Source of the DNA: Myxococcales bacterium | GTDB taxonomy: Bacteria; Myxococcota_A; Polyangia; Polyangiales; Polyangiaceae | Length of the DNA: 56,894 nt | Direction: 5' to 3' | NCBI GenBank assembly: GCA_013297655.1 | Contig: JAAFHV010000024.1 | Span: forward strand, 1 to 56,894 | Shown: piece by piece, positions 50,688 through 56,894 of the stretch | Layout of the letters: each line of letters opens with the position of its first letter | How positions within the stretch are numbered: the stretch's first letter is position 1 | Translations under genes and position numbers: made by a program | The notes under the pieces: generated by a model | What the model was told of the DNA's origin: nothing | The model's database searches: none | The model's input: only the letters and a program-made list of their open reading frames with translations

Positions 50688-51686
50688 TCACGCGCCACGC
50701 AGCGCACACGCTCGCCGGTACGCGGTCGGGCTGGTCGCGAGATTCCGCGCAAAGACTCGGCGAAGCGTCTCGGCGAGGGCGAATCCAGAGGCCCGCGCGA
50801 TCTCTTCGATTCCCAAGGTGGTCTGCTCGAGCAATCGCCTAGACGCATCGAGACGCGCGCGCTCCACGAAGACGGCCGGGGTCATCCCTAGCTTCTGGCG
50901 GAAAACCCGCGCGAAGTTTCGCGGGCTCATCCCGACACGCGCGGCAAGCGCCTCTACCGATAGATCTGCCGTCAAGTGTTCGAGCACGTACGCCTGGGTG
51001 GCGTCGAGCGGCTCGGACTTCGCGGACTGTCCACTTAGCTGCACGCTCAGTTGCGACTGTCGACCTGAGCGGTGGAGGAACATCACGAGGTAACGTGCGA
51101 CCTGCATCGAAGTGGTTCTACCGAGATCGCTCTCCACGAGGGCAAGCGCGAGGTCCATCCCAGCGGTTACCCCGGCAGAGGTGTAGACCGGCCCGTCTTT
51201 GGTGTAGATGGCGTCTCTGTCGAGAATGGCCGACGGGAACGCATTGGAAAACGCTTCGGCGTATTGCCAGTGCGTGACGGCTCGGCGTCCGTCGAGCAGC
51301 CCCGCAGCCCCCAACAGGAAGGCTCCCGTGCAGACGGACGCCACGCGACGAACACGCGCCGCAAGGGTCGCCACGAAACGCACCGATGGCGAATTGGTCG
51401 CGCACGCGACGATTCCGGGGCCACCCACCACGACCAGCGTGTCGACCTCTCCGAGGTCGTCTTGAATCCCGGCGTCGGCGACGATCGCGATACCCGACCC
51501 AGACTGCACCGGGCCCGCGGTTTCCGCGACGACGGTCGTTGCATAACCCGTGCGGCCCTTCGCGGAAGCCATGTACGTCGCACATGCGAACACCTCCAGG
51601 GGTCCTGTGAGATCCAGCGATTGAAATCCTGGAAAGATGAAGAACGCAACGATTCTCGGAGCCGACGCGGACTCACATGGTTTCAC
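50688..51686 (-). CDS. GlxA-family AraC-type transcriptional regulator
   Basis: 332 residues from a GTG at 51686. Residues about 10-190 form a DJ-1/PfpI-type domain (IVAFFIFPGFQSLDLTGPLE, VVGGPGIVACA, RRVASVCTGAFLLGAAGLLD with the nucleophile-elbow Cys). Residues about 230-325 form an AraC double helix-turn-helix (SVEALAARVGMSPRNFARVF, ETLRRVFARN). GlxA-type proteins regulate catabolic or stress genes; the ligand is unknown. It overlaps the stop of the beta-lactamase-like gene (GTGA) and so is probably its regulator. Confidence 0.9.
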   Translation of the reverse strand: MKPCESASAPRIVAFFIFPGFQSLDLTGPLEVFACATYMASAKGRTGYATTVVAETAGPVQSGSGIAIVADAGIQDDLGEVDTLVVVGGPGIVACATNSPSVRFVATLAARVRRVASVCTGAFLLGAAGLLDGRRAVTHWQYAEAFSNAFPSAILDRDAIYTKDGPVYTSAGVTAGMDLALALVESDLGRTTSMQVARYLVMFLHRSGRQSQLSVQLSGQSAKSEPLDATQAYVLEHLTADLSVEALAARVGMSPRNFARVFRQKLGMTPAVFVERARLDASRRLLEQTTLGIEEIARASGFALAETLRRVFARNLATSPTAYRRACALRGA

Positions 51687-52873
51687 GGAATCGCCTCATA
51701 GACGGCCTGGGCCGCTCGATCGAGAGCGCCGCGGCCGACCGGAACACCAGCCACGTTGTCGCGATTGATCATCATCGCCACGGAGAGCTCCTTCTCTGGG
51801 TAGTAAACCACGAGTGACCAAGCGCCGGGCAGGTAACCTCCGTGCCCGAATCCTGAATAGGTCCGAGCGCTACCCTCACCTTTGCACGGGCAAAAGCTCA
51901 TCATCGCCCGGCCGTAGCCCGCTCCCGGTTTTCCCTCCAGCATCATTCGGTTGCGTGAGCTCGCGCGGACGAGATGCTCCGTGGTGAAGAGCTCATCGAG
52001 AAGATGGGTCAAGTCGTCCACCGTAGACGTCGCGGCCCCGGCCGCCCCCGCGGCGCTCACGATGGCGCGCTGGTCGACCTCGGCCGTATCTAGCTCGAGT
52101 CCGCTATAGGAAAAGTAGCCGTGAGCGAGTCCCGGGGGCGGGTCGAACGTGTACGAGGTAGCTGAAAGGCGAGCCCGGTCGACGACGCGCGAGCGAATCA
52201 GGGTGGAAAGATCCGACCCGGTCGCCCGAGCTGCCACTTCGCCCGCCAAAACGAAGCCGGCGTTCGAATACAGCATCGACGCGCCTGGTGGCCCGGCAGG
52301 CGCGAGAGGTTTCACGAGAGCAATCACTTCGGTCGGGGAGAAGACGCGCGAAAGGTCACGGGTGACTTCGGAAATGAATTGCGCATCTTCGAACCAAGTC
52401 CCAGTCACGCCACCCGTGTGCGAAAGCAGCATGTCGATCGTAGTGGCGCTCGCCTGCGGGAAGTCGGGAATCCACTTCGAGAGGGGATCGTTTCTTTGGA
52501 GGAGCCCCTCTTCCTCGAGCTGCAACAGCACAATCCCGGTGAGGATCTTGGTGACGCTACCGATTCGAAAGCGAAGGTCGGGTCGCATCGGCGAGCTGCG
52601 AGCCACGTGGTCGATGCCCGATGCGCCCGACCAATGCTGTCCACGCAGCGAGACGCCGAGGATGGCGCCGGGAGCCGAAGACGAGCCTCGCAGCTCCTCG
52701 ACGATCGCGGACAGACGCTGCGCGGGCAAAGGGGCGGGCAAGGGGGACGGACGCGCGTCGGAGACTCCGCCGTCGACCGCCGGTCCGGTTCCGGGCACCT
52801 GAGCCAGGGACGATCCGTTTCCGCATCCGACCAGAACCAGCATCCAGATTTGGAACAAAGAGGGCTTATTCAT
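51683..52873 (-). CDS. Serine beta-lactamase/D,D-peptidase-like lipoprotein
   Basis: 396 residues from ATG 52873. A signal peptide with lipobox (MLVLVGC) suggests a membrane-anchored periplasmic or outer-membrane protein. Active-site motifs of the class C beta-lactamase/esterase family: SVTK (106-109), YSN (202-204) and GFGHGGYLPG (the HxG equivalent near 350). Family members hydrolyse beta-lactams, esters or peptides; it need not be a resistance enzyme. A longer frame upstream to 53017 lacks a signal peptide. Coupled to the GlxA-type regulator gene. Confidence 0.85.
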   Translation of the reverse strand: MNKPSLFQIWMLVLVGCGNGSSLAQVPGTGPAVDGGVSDARPSPLPAPLPAQRLSAIVEELRGSSSAPGAILGVSLRGQHWSGASGIDHVARSSPMRPDLRFRIGSVTKILTGIVLLQLEEEGLLQRNDPLSKWIPDFPQASATTIDMLLSHTGGVTGTWFEDAQFISEVTRDLSRVFSPTEVIALVKPLAPAGPPGASMLYSNAGFVLAGEVAARATGSDLSTLIRSRVVDRARLSATSYTFDPPPGLAHGYFSYSGLELDTAEVDQRAIVSAAGAAGAATSTVDDLTHLLDELFTTEHLVRASSRNRMMLEGKPGAGYGRAMMSFCPCKGEGSARTYSGFGHGGYLPGAWSLVVYYPEKELSVAMMINRDNVAGVPVGRGALDRAAQAVYEAIP

Positions 52874-53016
52874 GCGAAGAGCCTGCGTCCTCGACGGCTC
52901 ATACCCAAGGACGGAGACCGGACAATTTCGGCCAATCTCGTGGCCCACGATGGGCGCCGTGTACGTCGCCGACCAGCTCAGCACCGGCAAGCAGCGGGCG
53001 CTCGAGGTCATGGCCA

Positions 53017-53128
53017 CGGCGCGCGGTCACTCTTGGCCCGTGGGATTGCCGATAGCCGAGCCGTACGGCAGCTCTCCTGTGCGCCATTCGGCTCCGCGAC
53101 ACCATGCTAGCTTTGGGTCATGCGCCGC
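53017..53128. repeat. 110-bp promoter-like repeat, copy B
   Basis: Partner of 44838-44948. Here the terminal ATG (53120) is the start of the secreted 230-residue protein, so this copy contains that gene's upstream region, including the GCCGTACGGC palindrome. Confidence 0.8.
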
Positions 53129-53812
53129 GTGCTCGGATCTCTCTTTGGTCTCATTCTGCTCGTGGCGGCGCCTCCCGCGTTCGCGCAAGCCGTTCCCGAG
53201 GCCGACGTCCTCGCACTCGAGACCGCCCATCGCGAGTCCATCGCGACGCGAAGGGCGTTGTCGGATGCGGTCCTCGTGGCCGGACTCACCAGCACTGCGG
53301 GAGGAGCCGCGCTCATGGTCCCGGACGCCGAGGATCAGGGCTTCCGTTTTGCTGGGATAAACACGGCGCTCTTCGGCGTGATCAATACGGTCGTCGCGCT
53401 GCTCGCGCTCCGCGGAATCGCCGGCGAGGAGGCCGAGTGGGGCTCGGCGTCGGCGGCCGCGGCGCGTCGGCAACCTGGCGGGCTCGCGCGTGCGCGTGTG
53501 CACGCCGCGCTCGACGAACGCCGCGAGGCCACGAGCCATGCCGTGAACCTCGGTCTCGGGGCGGGGTATCTCGGAGTCGGCGCCGCCGCAATCCTGGCCT
53601 CTCGCCTCGGGGTCGACCACCCGAACCGATGGTTGGGGAGCGGAGTCGCGATTGGCGCCCAGGCAATCTTTCTCGTGGCCATCGATTGGGTCGGGCTGCG
53701 GCGCGCGGCGCACTTCCACCGCATGTTCGTCGAGGGGCTCCTTCCGACCGTGTCGGTGGTTCCGTCCGCACGCGGCACCGAGACGCGCCTCGTCGTCGGC
53801 GGCGTCTTCTAG
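53120..53812 (+). CDS. Secreted or membrane protein with signal peptide
   Basis: 230 residues. The N-terminus MRRVLGSLFGLILLVAAPPA followed by FAQA is a cleavable signal peptide. Three to four further hydrophobic stretches (VLVAGLTSTAGGAALMV, INTALFGVINTVVALLAL, VNLGLGAGYLGVGAAAILAS, GVAIGAQAIFLVAIDWVG) suggest an integral membrane or porin-like helical protein. No family recognised. Its 5' region is the 110-bp repeat shared with 44838-44948. Confidence 0.7.
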   Translation: MRRVLGSLFGLILLVAAPPAFAQAVPEADVLALETAHRESIATRRALSDAVLVAGLTSTAGGAALMVPDAEDQGFRFAGINTALFGVINTVVALLALRGIAGEEAEWGSASAAAARRQPGGLARARVHAALDERREATSHAVNLGLGAGYLGVGAAAILASRLGVDHPNRWLGSGVAIGAQAIFLVAIDWVGLRRAAHFHRMFVEGLLPTVSVVPSARGTETRLVVGGVF

Positions 53813-53898
53813 CGTCGGTCGCGCTCCTCTCCGCCGCTCTCCCGCTTCCTTGCTCGTCGCACGCGCTGCGATCCACGAGGTCGGACGTGATGCCAGGC

Positions 53899-53962
53899 GC
53901 CGCTTCGAGCCATCGCTTCGCGTAAGCGTCGGGAGGGCCCTTTCGGGTCAAGGTGTCGAGCG
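53899..53962 (-). pseudogene. Short internal fragment of the 1174-residue gene family
   Basis: On the - strand this reads DTLTRKGPPDAYAKRWLEAA, nearly the same as VDTLTRKAPPDADAKRWLEA inside the 1174-residue protein (DNA 47345-47410). Only about 20 codons remain; no flanking similarity. A remnant left by recombination. Confidence 0.7.
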
Positions 53963-54411
53963 CGGCCAGTAGCTTGGCCGCTTCGACGGCGGCTGCCCCG
54001 TCCGTGCTCGCGCATGCCTGAGGGCCGCCCGGTCGTAGGACGATACGTGCACGTCGAGGATCTCACAGAAGACGCTCGTATCGGAGGAGGCAGGGTCTCA
54101 ACGACTTGCATTGGGCGGCTTTTGCACCAGCCCGATGGCGGGCGCCGCTCGATCGCTCGCGCCGAGCGAGGGTCGCGACGGCCATGAGCTCGTGATGTTC
54201 GGCTTCCTCTCTCTCCTCGGCGTCGGAGGTCGCCTTCGCCCCAACGAGCGGGGTCTCCCATTGCCTCGTCCGCTCCATCACCGCGAGCTCCACGCGCCGC
54301 GCGGACCGAAACGAAAAAAAAAGAACCTGCCCTCGTCAGATCGCGCGCGCCCCTCGCGAAGAGCATCGGGACCGCGGAACGAACGAACGATCCAACCGAG
54401 GAATACCCACC
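53963..54411. other. Gene-free intergenic stretch
   Basis: About 450 bases between the fragment above and the lectin lipoprotein. It contains a short A-rich run (54315-54321) near 54300 and nothing else supported; the promoter of the lectin gene must lie here but was not identified. Confidence 0.4.
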
Positions 54412-55515
54412 ATGAAACGCGCCTTCTTTGCGGCTTCTTTGCTCTCGATCACGTCCCTCGCCCTCTCCGGCTGCGCCGCCGACACGCTCCCCGACGGCGA
54501 TCCCGCGGCCGTCGAAGGCGTCGACGACAACGTCGATCTCGATACCTTCCGCCCCGGTGCGTACACGTCCCCCGGCGGCACCGTCACGCGGCGCGCACCG
54601 TTCTCGGGCACGAACGGCACCGGCCCTGGTCGCGGCGCGCACACGAGCGGCCTCATCTCGGCGAGCGGCGAGCAGGCCGCGGCCGGCTTCGACCGCACCT
54701 CGTCGACCGTGTTCAGCTTCTTCGAAGCCCCGCCCGCCGAGTCGCGTGTCACCGTGACCTCCACCACCCGCGTCGAGTCGGCCTTCGTGCGGGTCATCGG
54801 CGCCCTCTTCGGCTACGCCAAGGGCGAGATCTCCCTCTCGATGCGCGTGGTCGACAGCGCGGGCGGAGAGCGATGTCGGCGTGAGGTCATCCTCGCGAAG
54901 ACCGAGGGCGCGCTCGGCGAGCACCGCAGCGACGCGACCGCAGGGCCCACCTCGCTCACGTGCTCCTTCGACAAAGACGCCGCCGCGCGGGGCACCTTCC
55001 GCGTCGAGGTGTCGCTCAACGCGTTCCGCGAAGCCGCGGGCGGCGCGTGGGTCCAGTCTGCCGGGCGCGCCACGCTCGAGTCGATCTCGTTCGGCCGCAA
55101 CATCGAGCCCGGCGTCCTCGTCGGCCACCTCGGCTACTGTGTCGAGCCCGCGGGCGCCGCCGTGGTGGGCACGCCCACGCGCCTCGCCGAGTGCAGCGGC
55201 GCCGCCGAGCAGAAGTGGATCCGCCACAGCTCCGGTGCCATCGTTCACCGCGCTTCTGGCCTGTGCCTCGACGCCCCCGCCGGATCGCCCGATGGCCGCC
55301 AACCGGTGCTCGCGCGCTGCCTCGCGATGTACCCCGTCTCGAGCTCCCAGTTCACGGTCGGCACCGATGGCTTCATCGTCCACCGCCCCACGGGCAAATG
55401 CCTCGACGCCGCGTGGGAAGCCGGTATCGGTGGCGGCTACGAGCGCACCCCCATCCAGCTCTGGTCGTGCATCCGCCCGAACGTGGGCAACCAGCTCTGG
55501 ACGTTCCACCCGTGA
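54412..55515 (+). CDS. Lipoprotein with ricin-type beta-trefoil lectin domain
   Basis: 367 residues. A signal peptide with lipobox (SLLSITSLALSGC) is followed by a ~200-residue beta-rich domain. The C-terminal ~130 residues form a ricin B-type trefoil: GYCVEPAGAAVVGTPTRLAE then AEQKWIR (QxW-like), GLCLDAPAGSPDGRQPVLAR, and GKCLDAAWEAG ending in NQLWTFHP. Such domains bind carbohydrates, so the protein may attach to polysaccharide outside the cell. Start at ATG 54412 with a polypurine stretch upstream. Substrate unknown. Confidence 0.85.
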   Translation: MKRAFFAASLLSITSLALSGCAADTLPDGDPAAVEGVDDNVDLDTFRPGAYTSPGGTVTRRAPFSGTNGTGPGRGAHTSGLISASGEQAAAGFDRTSSTVFSFFEAPPAESRVTVTSTTRVESAFVRVIGALFGYAKGEISLSMRVVDSAGGERCRREVILAKTEGALGEHRSDATAGPTSLTCSFDKDAAARGTFRVEVSLNAFREAAGGAWVQSAGRATLESISFGRNIEPGVLVGHLGYCVEPAGAAVVGTPTRLAECSGAAEQKWIRHSSGAIVHRASGLCLDAPAGSPDGRQPVLARCLAMYPVSSSQFTVGTDGFIVHRPTGKCLDAAWEAGIGGGYERTPIQLWSCIRPNVGNQLWTFHP

Positions 55516-55587
55516 CCCTCCCGTGCGCAGCGAGGCCGGCGCGTTTGCTGGCCTCGCCGCGCGCGACCCGCGGTATATGCGTCGTGG

Positions 55588-56894
55588 ATGGGGCGGCTCG
55601 CGACGATTCGTACGCTCGCGGTGATCGCGCTCGCTCCGTGGCTCGTGTCCGGCGCGAGCCGAACCGAGCCGGCCCCCGCCACGGAGCAGCACGACGCAAG
55701 CTTCGCGGTCGCGGGGTGCGAGAGCACCGGCCCCGTGTGTGAGATCGCGGCGGGCAGCTCGGTTCGGCTCGTCACGCAGCCCGGCCGGGCCCCCGTCACG
55801 GTGCTGTCGTCGCGGCTCCCTTGCCGCACCCGCGAGGCAGACACGTTCGCAGAGGGGCCCTCGCCGCTCACGGCGACCCCCCGCGCGGGAGATGCGTTCT
55901 TGTGTGTGCGCGACGGGTCCGCCCTCTTCGAAGTGCCGCTCTCTCGGAGCGAAAAGCCGGAGTGGTACGAACGCGCGCGCGCAGCGAGAGCCGCCGGGAA
56001 GTCGGCCGAAGCACGCGCGGCCGCGGAGCCCCACGTGAACGCGCCCGGCCTCGAAGGCGCGCGCGCGCTCGGGCTCATGGGCCGCCTCGCGATGGCGCGG
56101 GGCGACACCCACGAAGCGGCCTCCCTCCTCGCCCGCGCCGTCACGCTCCACCAAGGCGAAGGTCGCGTCGTCGAAGAGGCCGACGATCGTTTCGCCCTCG
56201 CCTACACGCTGGCGACGCACGAAAAACGCTACGACGAGGCCCGCGCGGTGCTCGCCGCCGACATTCTCCACCGAACCGACGACCTGCGCGCCAAGCAGGC
56301 GTATTACCGCGCCATCGTCGAGCACCAGGCCGGCGAGACACGGCAGGCGCTCGCGCAAATCGCAGAGGCCAAAGATCGGCTCGCGCGCCAAGGCCTCGCC
56401 GGCGAGCTCGTCGACACCACCGAGCTCGAAGGCCTGGTCTTGCTCCGCGTCGGTCGCCTCGCCGAGGCGAAGCAGGTGCTTCTCGACGCGGAGCGCACGT
56501 TCGGCGAGAAGACCCGCCCGTGCACGCGCGCCACGCGCCTCGTGAACCTCGCCATCGCGACCCTGCGCGCATACGAATGGGGCGCCTCGAGCGCGGCCCC
56601 GAACGCGCCCCTGGAGGCGCTCGGCTACGCAGAGCTCGCGCTCACGCTCGGCGATCGCGCTTGCCCCGGCGGGCTGCGCCACGCGAGCGCGCAGCTCCAC
56701 GCCGCCCACGCCGCGCTCCTCCTCCACCGCGAAGGCGACGCGCGCGCGAAGCTCGAAGACGCGCGGGCAGCCCTCCCCCGCCCTTCGCGGTGGTTCCTTT
56801 CGGGGTGGCACGAGATCCGAGCGCGCGTCGACATGGCAGAGGGAAAGAACACGAACGCCGAGCTCGAGCTTCGTGTCGCGCTCGCGTACGCCGG
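55588..56894 (+). CDS. TPR-repeat protein, probable N-terminal part of a CHAT-domain protein (partial)
   Basis: Open from ATG 55588 to the right edge (435 codons seen, no stop). After a short N-terminal hydrophobic stretch come a Cys-containing domain (GCESTGPVCEIAAGSSVRLV) and then TPR-like helical repeats (EARAAAEPHVNAPGLEGARA, ALAYTLATHEKRYDEARAVL, VLLRVGRLAEAKQVLLDAER). This N-terminal combination is recalled from myxobacterial proteins that end in a CHAT caspase-like domain, so the missing part probably holds the peptidase. The - strand frame over the same bases (1000 residues) is an antisense shadow. Confidence 0.7.
   Translation, partial: MGRLATIRTLAVIALAPWLVSGASRTEPAPATEQHDASFAVAGCESTGPVCEIAAGSSVRLVTQPGRAPVTVLSSRLPCRTREADTFAEGPSPLTATPRAGDAFLCVRDGSALFEVPLSRSEKPEWYERARAARAAGKSAEARAAAEPHVNAPGLEGARALGLMGRLAMARGDTHEAASLLARAVTLHQGEGRVVEEADDRFALAYTLATHEKRYDEARAVLAADILHRTDDLRAKQAYYRAIVEHQAGETRQALAQIAEAKDRLARQGLAGELVDTTELEGLVLLRVGRLAEAKQVLLDAERTFGEKTRPCTRATRLVNLAIATLRAYEWGASSAAPNAPLEALGYAELALTLGDRACPGGLRHASAQLHAAHAALLLHREGDARAKLEDARAALPRPSRWFLSGWHEIRARVDMAEGKNTNAELELRVALAYA

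Noticed and set aside
53809-56811. 1000-residue open frame on the - strand
   Set aside because: Antisense to the lectin lipoprotein and the TPR protein, both of which have recognisable domains; the frame itself shows only Arg/Gly/Ala-rich sequence.

Overview
The window is high-GC Gram-negative DNA that looks like a myxobacterium-type (Myxococcota/Polyangia) chromosome. The clues are many small lipoproteins with Ala/Pro/Asp-rich linkers, a TPR protein of the kind that usually carries a C-terminal CHAT domain, overlapping start/stop codons throughout, and many decayed paralogues. This taxonomic placement is inference from gene style; there is no rRNA or other marker. No tRNA, rRNA or CRISPR array was seen.

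Left edge (1-7175, + strand, mostly lower GC and so probably acquired): a zinc-finger protein, an FAD-dependent amine oxidase, a LEM-3-type GIY-YIG nuclease, a broken ImmA/IrrE peptidase joined back-to-back to a truncated + strand operon, and an unknown two-gene cassette whose first gene is interrupted at a run of nine C.

Centre (33892 down to 7198, all - strand): a defence island of about 26 kb read in one direction, with most genes overlapping by 1-8 bases. Its core is a BREX system in the order brxE-brxA-brxB-brxC-[XRE/GIY-YIG]-pglX(N)-pglX(C)-[AAA ATPase-HNH]-pglZ-brxL. The head (brxE, brxA, brxB, brxC) is that of type 6 BREX, but the last gene is the type 1/4 effector brxL rather than brxD-brxHI. 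PglX is split in two, and a Septu-like PtuA/PtuB pair sits inside the operon with overlapping reading frames. Upstream in the same direction lie an AddA/AddB-like helicase-nuclease pair, an endonuclease III-like DNA glycosylase, a caspase-like protein, an endonuclease/exonuclease/phosphatase-family protein and a putative DNA-binding protein. The likely joint role is recognition and modification of self DNA (BREX) with several nucleases or cell-death effectors; this is inference from gene content.

Right part (34 kb to the end): a HigA-like antitoxin and a Panacea-domain protein, then lineage-specific lipoproteins and small secreted or membrane proteins with visible segmental duplication (one lipoprotein gene copied and inactivated, a 180-bp repeat, a 110-bp promoter-like repeat, and fragments of a large 1174-residue gene), an AbiEii toxin pseudogene, an epoxide-hydrolase-like NTF2 protein, a GlxA-type regulator overlapping a serine beta-lactamase-like lipoprotein, a ricin-type lectin lipoprotein, and a TPR protein running off the right edge.
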